64,000 nucleotides of DNA from NCBI RefSeq assembly GCF_027213945.1, contig NZ_JAPWGW010000004.1, positions 62,001-126,000 on the forward strand, read 5' to 3'. The number at the start of each line of letters is the position of its first letter. Position 1 is the first letter of the stretch. Positions 18,186 to 26,290 of this stretch are shown in pieces. The translations under genes were made by a program, and so were the position numbers. Origin of the DNA: Henriciella marina (GTDB taxonomy: Bacteria > Pseudomonadota > Alphaproteobacteria > Caulobacterales > Hyphomonadaceae). A model generated the notes under the pieces. The model searched no databases and was not told the origin of the DNA. It was given only the letters and a program-made list of their open reading frames with translations.

Positions 18186-19000
18186 CAAATACCGATCTGC
18201 ACGAAGAAGGTAGAGAGGATATAGTTGGCAGCAAGCACAAGGACTGCAGCGCCAACCATGGAAAGCGTGGCCGCACGCCCCACGCCTGTCGCGCCAGCCG
18301 ACGACTTCGAGCCTTGATAGCAACCCATCAGCGCGATCACCATGCCAAAGATGACTGCCTTGATCAGGCCGACGACGACATCTTCCATGGTGAGGAAGTC
18401 GATAGTATTGCGCAGATAGGTCGTGGAATCGAAGTCGAGCGCATAGACGCTGACGAGCCAGCCGCCCATAACGCCGATTATGTCGGCGATCAGCACCAGG
18501 ATTGGCAGGGTGAGTGCGGCAGCGAGGAAACGCGGCGCATATAGATAGCGGAACGGGTTGGCAGAAAGCGTCTTCAACGCATCGATCTGCTCGGTCACCT
18601 TCATGGCACCGATCTCTGCGGCGATTCCAGCGGTCACACGGCCGGCCAGCATCAGGCCAGTGATCGTCGCGCCAAGCTCGCGCGTGATGCCGAGGACGAC
18701 GATGTTCGGAACGAACTGTTCAGCGCCGAAGCGATTGCCGCCGGTATAGATGTTGAGGGCGAGGGCTGCGCCGATAAAGACGGCGGACAGGCCGACGACT
18801 GGCAGGGAATAGAAGCCAATCGCAATGATCTGCTTCCACAGCTGGGTAAGGTTCCAGGGTGGGATCAGGGCAGACAGGGCCGTGCGCCCGGAGAAAAGCG
18901 ACAGGCGGCCAATCTCTGCGAAAAGCGCAAGTGTACCGCGCCCGATCCAGGCGAGCGGATTGGGAATACCGCCGGATTTAGTCGTAGATGCGTCTGACAC
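18185..19000 (-). CDS. mlaE: Phospholipid-transport ABC permease (MlaE-like)
   Basis: A 271-residue permease with five or six membrane segments. It carries MlaE-family blocks: VVGLSAVFIGAALALN, ITRELGATITGLMLAGRV, AAEIGAMKVTEQIDAL and AALTLPILVLIADIIG. In the Mla pathway this subunit forms the membrane channel with the MCE protein MlaD and the ATPase MlaF. The gene overlaps the end of alr by 23 bases and the start of mlaF by one, pointing to one transcript dnaB/alr-mlaE-mlaF. The N-terminal about 25 residues form a poorly conserved amphipathic stretch. Confidence 0.92.
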   Translation of the reverse strand: MSDASTTKSGGIPNPLAWIGRGTLALFAEIGRLSLFSGRTALSALIPPWNLTQLWKQIIAIGFYSLPVVGLSAVFIGAALALNIYTGGNRFGAEQFVPNIVVLGITRELGATITGLMLAGRVTAGIAAEIGAMKVTEQIDALKTLSANPFRYLYAPRFLAAALTLPILVLIADIIGVMGGWLVSVYALDFDSTTYLRNTIDFLTMEDVVVGLIKAVIFGMVIALMGCYQGSKSSAGATGVGRAATLSMVGAAVLVLAANYILSTFFVQIGI

Positions 19001-20039
19001 GATGGCCCAGTCCTGTTACTAATTCGTAGCCGACCGTGCCGGCGCGTCTGGCCTGCTCTTCGAGCAGGACCTCCGCTCCGATGAATTGGGCGAATGCTCC
19101 CGGCTTTGCAAGGTCCGCTGCCTGTGTGACGTCGATCGTAATGAGATCCATCGAGACCCGGCCGACGATCGGGCATACTATGCCGCCTAGTGAAGCGAAG
19201 CCTTTGTTGCCTGCCGCGCGCAGAAATCCATCCCCGTAACCAAGCGCCACAGTCGCCAGCGTTCGCGCCGTATCGAAGGTATGTGTCGCGCCATACCCTA
19301 CCGTCTCGCCCGGCTGGACGGACTGTACCGTCAGGATAGGAGCTTCCAGTGTCATGCCAGGCTTTAGCTCGATGCCGTCGGGCAGCGGAGGCCCGCCACC
19401 ATAGAGGCCGATACCTGGGCGCACGATATCGAACCCGTAATCCCGCCCCATGAAGCACCCGCCCGTATTGGCGAAGCTCTTGCGGGCGTGAGGGAAGTGC
19501 GATGCGGCGTCCTTGAAGCGCGCGAGTTGTTCGACGTTGATGGCGCGCGAGCGGTCATCGGAATCAACCAGATGCGACATGACATGTACTGGCGGCCTGC
19601 AGGCCGTGAGGCCTGCAAGCCCAGAAACGTCTTCCATCCGCACGCCAAGCCGGTTCATGCCTGTGTCTATGTGAACCGCATAGTCAGGCGCATCGGAGAG
19701 CGCGAGCCAATCCCTGATGGCTGGCAAGGCGTTCAGGACGGGTGTAACCCGGTGAGCGCGGACGAGGTCTGCGTCACAGGGGTCTGCACCATTGAATGCA
19801 AGAATGGTCGCATCAGCGCGTATGGCATTGCGGAGCTCTGCGCCTTCTTCGACATAGGCGACGAAGAAAGTCCGGCATCCAGCCTCGTGCAGGGCGCGCG
19901 CAACCCGGGCGACGCCGTGGCCATAGGCATTCGCTTTGACGACGGCGCCGGCTTTACTCTCAGGGACGAGTGCATCGATCGTGCGCCAGTTGGCGACGAT
20001 GTTCTGAAGATGCACGCGGGCGCGGGGACTGAAACTCAT
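18978..20039 (-). CDS. alr: Alanine racemase
   Basis: PLP enzyme making D-alanine for peptidoglycan. The PLP lysine is Lys35 in AGAVVKANAYGHGVA, and the second catalytic Tyr lies in GETVGYGATH. The central GMNRLGV and IVCPIVGRVSMDLITID blocks are also typical. I chose the ATG at 20039 (MSFSPRARVHL), which puts the PLP lysine at the usual distance from the N-terminus; an upstream in-frame TTG at 20075 would add 12 residues. The 353-residue length is normal. It lies 42 bases after dnaB and overlaps mlaE by 23 bases. Confidence 0.95.
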   Translation of the reverse strand: MSFSPRARVHLQNIVANWRTIDALVPESKAGAVVKANAYGHGVARVARALHEAGCRTFFVAYVEEGAELRNAIRADATILAFNGADPCDADLVRAHRVTPVLNALPAIRDWLALSDAPDYAVHIDTGMNRLGVRMEDVSGLAGLTACRPPVHVMSHLVDSDDRSRAINVEQLARFKDAASHFPHARKSFANTGGCFMGRDYGFDIVRPGIGLYGGGPPLPDGIELKPGMTLEAPILTVQSVQPGETVGYGATHTFDTARTLATVALGYGDGFLRAAGNKGFASLGGIVCPIVGRVSMDLITIDVTQAADLAKPGAFAQFIGAEVLLEEQARRAGTVGYELVTGLGHRVRRIYD

Positions 20040-20081
20040 TGATGCGGCATAGTCCGCCGCGCGGCTATGCGGCAACCCATT

Positions 20082-21569
20082 CTAGCCGAAGTCCGGTTCC
20101 GGCTGCTGACGTTTCAGATTGCCGAAGCGGGTCGTATTCGCGTCGAAGGCGAGCGTGACGCGCCCAATCGGGCCATGACGCTGTTTGCCAATGATGACCT
20201 CAGCGGTGCCGAGGACCTCATCCATGCGCTGACGCCACTTGGTCCATTTTTCCGCAGATGCCGGATCCTCGCCGCCGGATTGGGGTTCGGTCCGCTCAAG
20301 ATAATAGGACTCGCGGTAGACGAACATGACGACGTCGGCGTCCTGCTCAATGGAGCCGGACTCGCGAAGGTCGGAGAGTTGCGGGCGTTTGTCCTCGCGC
20401 TGCTCGACCTGACGCGAGAGCTGGGAGAGGGCAATGACGGGGACGTTCAGCTCCTTGGCGAGCGCCTTGAGACCCATCGTGATCTGCGTGATCTCCTGAA
20501 CACGGGAGTCGCTGGCTTTGCCAGTCGTTGAGGTCAGAAGCTGAAGATAGTCGATCACGACCATGTCGAGGCCACTGGTGCGTTTCAGACGCCGGGCGCG
20601 CGCGGCGAGCTGGCTGATAGAGATGCCGCCCTGGTCATCGATATAAAGTGGCAGGTTCTGAAGTTCCTCGGTGGCCTGGCGGATCTTTTCGAAGTCGCTG
20701 GCGTCGAGGTCGCCCTGACGGATGTGGTGGGCATTGAGGCCGGTTCGGTCTGCGATGATACGGGTGGCAAGTTGCTCACACGACATTTCGAGAGAAAAGA
20801 AAGCAACAACAGCGCCTTCGACGGTTTTCTTTGACCCGTCGGGCTGGGCTTCGCGTCGACAGGCCTGCGCCGCATTGAACGCGATATTGGTCGCGAGCGT
20901 CGTCTTGCCCATGGAGGGACGACCCGCGAGAATGACGAGGTCAGACTTGTGGAAGCCGCCAAGCATCGTGTCGAGATCGTCAAGCTGGGAAGCGACACCG
21001 GCAATCTTTCCATCCCGTTTGAAGGCCGCCTCTGCCATGGCAAGCGACTCTTTCAGGGCGGTCGAAAAAGAGTGAAAGCCCCGGCCGGAAGAGCCCCGGT
21101 CAGCCAGATCGAAGAGTTGGCGTTCGGCGAGCTCAAGCTGCTTGTCACCGTCTTCTTCTGGCTCCGGCTTGAAGGCACGGTGCTGGACCGTCGCGCCGAT
21201 GTCGATCAAATCTCGGCGCATGGCGAAGTCGCGGATCATGCGCGCATAGTCGGTGATTTCAGGACCGAAGGCGGCCGAATCGAGCAACTCTGCGAGATAG
21301 GACGCGCCGCCGATTTCCTGAAGCTTGTCGGCTTTCTCGAAGTGCTCGCGCAGCGTGATGCCGTCGGCCACACGGCCGCCCTGGATCATGGTCGAGCAGA
21401 CTTCGAAGATCTCCTGGTGAGGGATGGAATAGAAGTCGGTGGCGCGCAGAATGTCCGCGACACGCTGGAACGCATTATTGTCATAGAGAATCGCCCCGAG
21501 CACGCCGGCTTCAGCCGACAGATTGTGCGGTGCTTCGACCGACTTGGGCGTGTTGGACATATCGTTCAT
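20082..21569 (-). CDS. dnaB: Replicative DNA helicase DnaB
   Basis: Hexameric replication-fork helicase, 495 residues. The N-terminal DnaG-interacting domain begins at APHNLSAEAGVLGAILYD, and the RecA-like ATPase has Walker A LAGRPSMGKTTLA, Walker B MVVIDYLQLL and the arginine-finger region LSQLSRQVEQREDKRPQLSD. No intein is present. An insertion of about 25 residues around ESYYLERTEPQSGGEDPAS is common in Alphaproteobacteria. It is separated from the rplI terminator by about 195 bases that must hold its own promoter. Confidence 0.97.
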   Translation of the reverse strand: MNDMSNTPKSVEAPHNLSAEAGVLGAILYDNNAFQRVADILRATDFYSIPHQEIFEVCSTMIQGGRVADGITLREHFEKADKLQEIGGASYLAELLDSAAFGPEITDYARMIRDFAMRRDLIDIGATVQHRAFKPEPEEDGDKQLELAERQLFDLADRGSSGRGFHSFSTALKESLAMAEAAFKRDGKIAGVASQLDDLDTMLGGFHKSDLVILAGRPSMGKTTLATNIAFNAAQACRREAQPDGSKKTVEGAVVAFFSLEMSCEQLATRIIADRTGLNAHHIRQGDLDASDFEKIRQATEELQNLPLYIDDQGGISISQLAARARRLKRTSGLDMVVIDYLQLLTSTTGKASDSRVQEITQITMGLKALAKELNVPVIALSQLSRQVEQREDKRPQLSDLRESGSIEQDADVVMFVYRESYYLERTEPQSGGEDPASAEKWTKWRQRMDEVLGTAEVIIGKQRHGPIGRVTLAFDANTTRFGNLKRQQPEPDFG

Positions 21570-21662
21570 GCGCGTGTCCCCGAAAAGGTTCTTACCGATG
21601 GGTTAACTTTACGCCTGAGTGGGGAAAGATTGCAGGCTTGACTTACATAGAAACAGACATCG

Positions 21663-21688
21663 TCCACAGCTCAGATGAGTTCTGTGGA
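21663..21688. repeat. Inverted repeat in the dnaB upstream region
   Basis: TCCACAG (21663-21669) and CTGTGGA (21682-21688) form a perfect seven-base inverted repeat; the 12-base interval can pair further through CTC and GAG. It lies about 95 bases upstream of the dnaB start. The half-sites resemble degenerate DnaA boxes but do not match the nine-base consensus; it may be an mRNA leader hairpin or a protein-binding site. Confidence 0.35.
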
Positions 21689-21763
21689 ATACACCGATTC
21701 GGAGCCACGTGATTCGCGGTTTCGTCGGGTGCGCAAACATTCAGACCGAGCGCTTGGAGGGTC

Positions 21764-21797
21764 AAAGAAAAAGGCCGCACCCGGAGGGCACGGCCTT
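21764..21797 (-). terminator. Intrinsic terminator of the rpsF-rpsR-rplI operon
   Basis: On the minus strand AAGGCCG-TGCCC pairs with GGGTG-CGGCCTT across a TCC loop (12 pairs, two of them G-T) and is followed by TTTTTCTTTG. It lies 32-65 bases after the rplI stop codon. Confidence 0.88.
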
Positions 21798-21828
21798 GAT
21801 CAAGGTCTGGCGCAAGACGCCCGGAAGC

Positions 21829-22422
21829 CTACTCCTCTTCAGGAGCTTCGCGAGTTGCTTCCTCGCGCTCTGCGCTGGCTTCAGCCAGTTCAGCAGATTG
21901 CTCGGCTGCGGCGCCTTGTTGTTCAGCGTGGATCGTCTCGATGACGTTCTCGCCTGCTGCCTGACGCTCAGCTTCTTCCATTGAGCGGGCGACGTTCACG
22001 GTGATGTCTACGAGGACTTCCGCGTGAAGCCGGATGCCGAGCTCGTAGATGCCGATGGTCTTGATCGGCTGGTCGAGCTTGATCTGACCGCGGCGGACCT
22101 TGAAGTCTTTCTCAGCCAGCGCATCGACGATGTCGCGGGTCGAGACGGAACCGTAAAGGTTGCCGGTGTCGGAAGACTGGCGGATGAGCACGATTTCTGC
22201 GCCGTCGAGGCTGTTGCCTGTCTGGGCGGCTTCTTCGCGTGCGTCTGCGTTGCGCTTCTCGATGAGGTCACGCTCTGCGGCGAAACGGGCGCGGTTACGA
22301 TCGTTTGCGATCAGCGCCTTGCCACGTGGCAGCAGGAAGTTACGGGCAAAGCCGTTCTTCACAGTGACTTCTTCGCCAAGCTCGCCAAGGTTTTCGACGC
22401 GTTCAAGAAGGATGATGTCCAT
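21829..22422 (-). CDS. rplI: 50S ribosomal protein L9
   Basis: L9 binds 23S rRNA at the base of the L1 stalk. The N-terminal domain is clear (MDIILLERVENLGELGEEVT, then VKNGFARNFLLPRGKA), followed by the long helix and the C-terminal domain (ITVNVARS). At 197 residues it is about 50 longer than E. coli L9; the excess is an acidic, Ala/Glu-rich tail after residue 155, as seen in many alphaproteobacterial L9 proteins. A GGAGGACTGACAC region precedes the ATG. It is the last gene of rpsF-rpsR-rplI. Confidence 0.97.
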   Translation of the reverse strand: MDIILLERVENLGELGEEVTVKNGFARNFLLPRGKALIANDRNRARFAAERDLIEKRNADAREEAAQTGNSLDGAEIVLIRQSSDTGNLYGSVSTRDIVDALAEKDFKVRRGQIKLDQPIKTIGIYELGIRLHAEVLVDITVNVARSMEEAERQAAGENVIETIHAEQQGAAAEQSAELAEASAEREEATREAPEEE

Positions 22423-22434
22423 GTGTCAGTCCTC

Positions 22435-22707
22435 CTACTTAACGGTGAATGGCAGAAGCGCGAGCATGCGGGCGCGCTTGATGGCGCGGGCAAGCTTACG
22501 CTGGTTCTTGACGTTCACTGCAGTGATCCGTGACGGGACAATCTTGCCCTTCTCGGAGATGTAGCGCTGCAGCAGTTTCACATCCTTGTAGTCGATCGCA
22601 GGGGCGCCTTGGCCCGAGAACGGATCGACCTTGCGGCGGCGGTTGAATGTACGCCGAGCAGGGATGTTGGTGATGTTGATATCACCGTGATTGTTTTCTG
22701 AAGACAT
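22435..22707 (-). CDS. rpsR: 30S ribosomal protein S18
   Basis: S18 forms a heterodimer with S6 on the 30S platform. The 90-residue product has the family core [20 protein letters not shown] and the RNA-binding end [20 protein letters not shown]. The N-terminal about 20 residues are an Asn-rich extension. It lies 12 bases from both rpsF and rplI, so the three are one operon. The cysteines found in zinc-binding S18 paralogues are absent, so this is the C-minus form. Confidence 0.97.
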   Translation of the reverse strand: MSSENNHGDINITNIPARRTFNRRRKVDPFSGQGAPAIDYKDVKLLQRYISEKGKIVPSRITAVNVKNQRKLARAIKRARMLALLPFTVK

Positions 22708-22719
22708 AACTCTCGCTCC

Positions 22720-23055
22720 CTAGTCCTTGCGGCCCTTGCGACCCATCATCGGGGACGGCTCTTCGTCCAGCTCTTCGACCTTGATCGTCATGTAACGGAT
22801 GACGTCGTCGGAGATACGGTGACGGCGCTCGAGCTCGTGAACGGCGGCTGCTGGGCCGTCGATGTTGAGCAGGGAGTAGTGTCCCTTGCGCTGCTTGTTG
22901 ATCGGGTAGGAGAGGTTGCGCAGACCCCAGTATTCGGTCTTGCCGACCTTTGCGCCCTGGCTTTCCAGCCATTGGCCAAGCTCTTCGATCTGGCTCTCGA
23001 CCTGGGCAGGCGAGATGTCCGGACGCGAGATCAGCACGTGTTCATAAAGTGCCAT
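22720..23055 (-). CDS. rpsF: 30S ribosomal protein S6
   Basis: S6 packs against S18 in the small subunit. The start is the ATG at 23055 ([18 protein letters not shown]), preceded by AAGGGA; the longer frame from 23187 reads through the untranslated leader. The product is 111 residues, with the family strand [18 protein letters not shown] and a C-terminal acidic tail (EELDEEPS). The leader contains two hairpins that might serve the known S6:S18 autoregulation. Confidence 0.96.
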   Translation of the reverse strand: MALYEHVLISRPDISPAQVESQIEELGQWLESQGAKVGKTEYWGLRNLSYPINKQRKGHYSLLNIDGPAAAVHELERRHRISDDVIRYMTIKVEELDEEPSPMMGRKGRKD

Positions 23056-23090
23056 GTTGGTCTTTCCCTTGGAGTTCAGAATGCGGCGCT

Positions 23091-23144
23091 GGAACGCGGG
23101 AAGACGTTCCGGCGATGGCCCCTGCATATCCGGCTCATTCCGGA
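23091..23144 (-). promoter_or_regulatory. Two leader hairpins before rpsF (possible S6:S18 control element)
   Basis: The rpsF mRNA leader holds GGAACG/CGTTCC (23091-23096 with 23105-23110, eight-base loop) and TCCGG/CCGGA (23129-23133 with 23140-23144, six-base loop). S6:S18-binding leaders with CCG-containing hairpins are known in several bacterial phyla. Whether this is the same element cannot be decided without a covariance model. Confidence 0.3.
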
Positions 23145-23175
23145 CACCAGGACCGCACCCCGTGTGAAGAGGCGG

Positions 23176-23204
23176 CTTAAAGCCCACTCTGCAGGTAAAA
23201 TCAA
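23176..23204 (-). promoter_or_regulatory. Putative housekeeping promoter of rpsF-rpsR-rplI
   Basis: Minus-strand TTGATT (23204-23199) and TTTAAG (23181-23176) are separated by 17 bases, about 120 bases before the rpsF start. The fit to -35/-10 hexamers is moderate and the position is sensible for a ribosomal operon with a long leader. Confidence 0.4.
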
Positions 23205-23223
23205 GGCGCGAAGCCCAGTCGTG

Positions 23224-24048
23224 TCAGGCGTTGTCGGGCGTCATGATGGCCGCCAGTTCCGTACCGTCCACGCCATCCTTTGCATATCCGAAGGTGCCAG
23301 TCTCCAGAAGTTCGCGTCCAGCTCTGACCAAGGCGCCGTGCGCGGCGTTTGACAGGCTCGACCCAAGGCTGATGCGACGTATTCCAAGCGCAGCGAGATC
23401 TGCGACGGATACAAAACCATCGAAGGGGCCCATCAGAACGTTGAGCGGTCGATCAATGGACGCCAGCACCGAACGGATGTCTTCCAGGGATCGAAGGCCT
23501 GGCGCATAGAGTACGTCAGCCCCGGCCTCCTGATAGGCCTGAAGCCGGCGGATGGTGTCGGCGAGGTCAGGCAGGCCCGTGAAGAAGTTTTCAGCTCGGG
23601 CCGTAAGCGTAAAACGGAAGGGCAGGGATCTCGCGGCCTCGGCAGCGGCCGCAACGCGATCGCGCGATTGCTCCAGATCGTATTGCTCGCCAAGTTCCGA
23701 GCTGAAATCTTCGACCGAACCTCCGACGAGCCCGGCTTCAGCTGCGAGTCTGATCGTCTCAGCGCAGGTGTCTGGAGCGTCGCCGAAGCCATTCTCCAGA
23801 TCGGCCGTGACCGGGATCTTTGTAGCATCGCACAACGCCTTTGCATGAGCGAGCACCATGTCGCGCGTGACTTCATAGTCCTGAAGGCCAAGCGAGGTGG
23901 CGAAACCTGCGCTTGTGGTAGCGAGTGCTTTAAGTCCCATGCCCTGAAGGATCTTGGCAGACCCCACATCCCATGGGTTCGGAATGATGAAGCAGCCTTC
24001 GCGCTGAAGGGCCTGAAACGCTTCGGCTTTTCGATGCTGGTCAGTCAT
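23224..24048 (-). CDS. Isocitrate lyase / PEP mutase superfamily protein
   Basis: A TIM-barrel enzyme of the ICL/PEPM superfamily, 274 residues from the ATG at 24048 (MTDQHRKAEAFQAL). The family blocks are FIIPNPWDVGSAKIL, ATTSAGFATSLG, the metal-binding ADLENGFGDAPDTC and a GGSVED motif. The catalytic KKCGH loop of true isocitrate lyases is absent, so it is closer to the carboxyvinyl-phosphonate/oxaloacetate-hydrolase-like members, whose substrates are alpha-keto or phosphono acids. The longer frame to 24168 extends into the fabD promoter region and is not used. It is divergent from fabD. Confidence 0.88.
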   Translation of the reverse strand: MTDQHRKAEAFQALQREGCFIIPNPWDVGSAKILQGMGLKALATTSAGFATSLGLQDYEVTRDMVLAHAKALCDATKIPVTADLENGFGDAPDTCAETIRLAAEAGLVGGSVEDFSSELGEQYDLEQSRDRVAAAAEAARSLPFRFTLTARAENFFTGLPDLADTIRRLQAYQEAGADVLYAPGLRSLEDIRSVLASIDRPLNVLMGPFDGFVSVADLAALGIRRISLGSSLSNAAHGALVRAGRELLETGTFGYAKDGVDGTELAAIMTPDNA

Positions 24049-24185
24049 TGCCTGGTCTCTTTCGTTGTGCCCACTCAGCGATGGCGCAAGGCGCGGTTCG
24101 ACTCCACCCGATACTTGCGCATTGCCATAGGGGCTTCTAGCAAAGCGCCGCATAAGAACGAGATTCATCAGAAGGGCCGAACCGC

Positions 24186-25130
24186 ATGACCAAGTTCGCG
24201 TTGATTTTCCCCGGACAGGGCAGTCAGTTCATCGGCATGGGCAAGGACCTTGCCACTGCCTATCCCGAGGCACGGGAAGTTTTCGAGACGGTGGACGCTG
24301 CGCTTCAGCAGGACCTGTCCCAACTGATCTGGGAAGGTGATGAAGCGGAACTGAAGCTGACGGCGAACACGCAGCCAGCCCTTATGGCCGTTAGCGTTGC
24401 TGCGATCCGAGCGCTGCAGACACACGGCATTGGCCCAGACAAGGCGGCGTTCGTGGCAGGCCATTCACTTGGTGAATATTCCGCGCTGGCCGCAAGCGGC
24501 GCCATCGAACTCGCCGATGCAGCGCGCATCCTGCGCATTCGTGGGAATGCCATGCAGGCCGCCGTGCCACCGGGTGAAGGCGCGATGGCTGCACTGCTCG
24601 GCGCAACGCCGGAGCAGGCGGTCGCGGTCTGTGAGCTTGGCCGGGCTGAGGGCGGCATCTGTGAAGTCGCCAATGATAATGCGCCGGGGCAGATCGTCAT
24701 TTCCGGCTCAAGGGCCGCTGTCGAACTCGCGGCTTCCAAAACGGGTGGTGTCGGCATCAAGAAGGCAATGATGCTGCCGGTAAGCGCGCCATTCCACTGC
24801 TCAATGATGCAGCCTGCCGCCGATGAAATGATGAAGGCGCTGTCAGAGATCGAGATCAAGGCGCCGTGCGTGCCCGTAATTTCCAATGTCACCGCAGAGC
24901 CGACGTCGGACCCCGTGGCGATCCGGCAGCACCTGATTGAGCAGGTCTGCGGTCAGGTCCGCTGGCGCGAGAGCGTTGAGTTCATGGCATCTCAGGGCAT
25001 TGAACTGACAGTTGAGGCGGGCGCCGGAAAAGTGCTTAGCGTCATGAACCGGCGCACGGCCAAGGAAATTGAGGGGCTGACACTGGGCACCCCTGAAGAC
25101 ATAGAATCGGTTGCTAAGCGTCTCGGCTAA
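24186..25130 (+). CDS. fabD: Malonyl-CoA:ACP transacylase
   Basis: Loads malonyl groups onto ACP for fatty-acid elongation. The 314-residue enzyme has the N-terminal FALIFPGQGSQ motif, the nucleophilic Ser94 in VAGHSLGEYSALAA, and the His of the dyad in PVSAPFHCSMM. It is the first gene of a plus-strand fabD-fabG-acpP-fabF cluster that continues into mltG, yicC and gmk, the normal order in many alphaproteobacteria. Confidence 0.97.
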   Translation: MTKFALIFPGQGSQFIGMGKDLATAYPEAREVFETVDAALQQDLSQLIWEGDEAELKLTANTQPALMAVSVAAIRALQTHGIGPDKAAFVAGHSLGEYSALAASGAIELADAARILRIRGNAMQAAVPPGEGAMAALLGATPEQAVAVCELGRAEGGICEVANDNAPGQIVISGSRAAVELAASKTGGVGIKKAMMLPVSAPFHCSMMQPAADEMMKALSEIEIKAPCVPVISNVTAEPTSDPVAIRQHLIEQVCGQVRWRESVEFMASQGIELTVEAGAGKVLSVMNRRTAKEIEGLTLGTPEDIESVAKRLG

Positions 25131-25193
25131 GGCGACAAGGGTCGAAACCGAGAACGAGACGGCAGAAGCCGCAAGCAAGGAAGGACGAGCCGC

Positions 25194-25934
25194 ATGTTTG
25201 ATCTCAGCGGACGCACAGCGCTGGTAACCGGGGCCTCCGGTGGCATTGGCAGCGCAATTGCGAAAGCCCTGTCTGAAGCAGGAGCAAAAGTTGCCCTGTC
25301 CGGGACGCGTGAAGGCGTTCTGGAAGAGGTGCGTTCTGGCCTTCCGGGCGAAGGTTTTGTCGTCACGGCCAACCTTTCCGACGCTGAATCTGTCGACAGC
25401 CTTGTCAGCCGCGCCGAAGAAGCTGCAGGCAGCCCGCTCGACATCCTGGTCGCCAATGCAGGCATCACGCGCGACAAGCTGCTCATGCAGATGAAGCCTG
25501 AAGACTTTGATGATGTGATGAACGTCAATCTCGGCTCTTACTACCGGCTCACAAAATCGGTCGTGCGGGGTATGATGAAGCGCCGCCATGGCCGCATAAT
25601 CGGGATCACGTCCATCGTTGGCGTGACCGGCAATCCAGGACAGGCGAATTACTGCGCGTCCAAGGCTGGCATGATCGGCTTCACCAAGGCGCTCGCACAG
25701 GAAGTCGCAAGCCGCGGCATTACCGCGAACTGTATCGCGCCCGGCTTTATCGAATCACCGATGACGGATGTTCTTCCGGATGCGCAGAAAGAGGCGCTTC
25801 TTGGCCAGATTCCCTCAGGAAAGCTCGGCCAGGGCAGTGATATTGCCTCGGCTGCGGTCTATCTTGCTTCGTCAGAAGCGTCCTATGTTACAGGCCAGAC
25901 ACTGCACGTGAATGGCGGCATGGCGATGATCTGA
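25194..25934 (+). CDS. fabG: 3-oxoacyl-ACP reductase
   Basis: NADPH-dependent reductase of the beta-keto group in fatty-acid synthesis. The 246-residue SDR has TGASGGIGSAIAKAL, the NAG motif in VANAGITRDKLL, the catalytic Ser in GITSIVGVTGNPG and the YxxxK pair in ANYCASKAGMIGF. The C-terminal VTGQTLHVNGGMAMI is typical of FabG. It lies 63 bases after fabD; AAGGA precedes the ATG. Confidence 0.97.
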   Translation: MFDLSGRTALVTGASGGIGSAIAKALSEAGAKVALSGTREGVLEEVRSGLPGEGFVVTANLSDAESVDSLVSRAEEAAGSPLDILVANAGITRDKLLMQMKPEDFDDVMNVNLGSYYRLTKSVVRGMMKRRHGRIIGITSIVGVTGNPGQANYCASKAGMIGFTKALAQEVASRGITANCIAPGFIESPMTDVLPDAQKEALLGQIPSGKLGQGSDIASAAVYLASSEASYVTGQTLHVNGGMAMI

Positions 25935-26041
25935 ACGAGGGTGCCCAACAGTTGCAGCCCTTGGCGTTCTCTTTATCAGTGTGCTAACGGGCAACCCAAG
26001 ACAAATAGTCTTCCTATCAGACATTATGAGAGAGGTTTTCC

Positions 26042-26278
26042 ATGTCTGACGTTTTCGAGCGTGTTAAAAAGATCGTTGTCGAGAATCTCGACGTTGAAGC
26101 GGACAAGGTGACGGAATCGGCGAGCTTCATCGACGATCTCGGCGCAGACTCCCTGGACCTGGTCGAGCTGGTCATGGCTTTCGAAGAAGAATTCAACATC
26201 GAAATCCCTGACGACGTTCAGGAGAACATCCGTACTGTTGGTGACGCTGTCACCCACATCAAGGCTCACGTCTCTTAA
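26042..26278 (+). CDS. acpP: Acyl carrier protein
   Basis: A 78-residue acidic carrier. The Ser that receives the 4'-phosphopantetheine arm lies in [18 protein letters not shown]. The other helices ([16 protein letters not shown] and the C-terminal [12 protein letters not shown]) match AcpP. GAGAGAGG precedes the ATG, and 107 bases separate it from fabG, leaving room for its own promoter, as expected for a very highly expressed gene. fabF follows 12 bases later. Confidence 0.98.
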   Translation: MSDVFERVKKIVVENLDVEADKVTESASFIDDLGADSLDLVELVMAFEEEFNIEIPDDVQENIRTVGDAVTHIKAHVS

Positions 26279-26290
26279 GAGGGTTAGCTG

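Noticed and set aside
20949-21641. Plus-strand frame of 230 codons over dnaB
   Set aside because: Reverse shadow of the helicase N-terminal domain in GC-rich sequence.
24843-25589. Minus-strand frame of 248 codons across fabD and fabG
   Set aside because: Crosses the boundary of two well-defined fatty-acid genes and resembles no protein.
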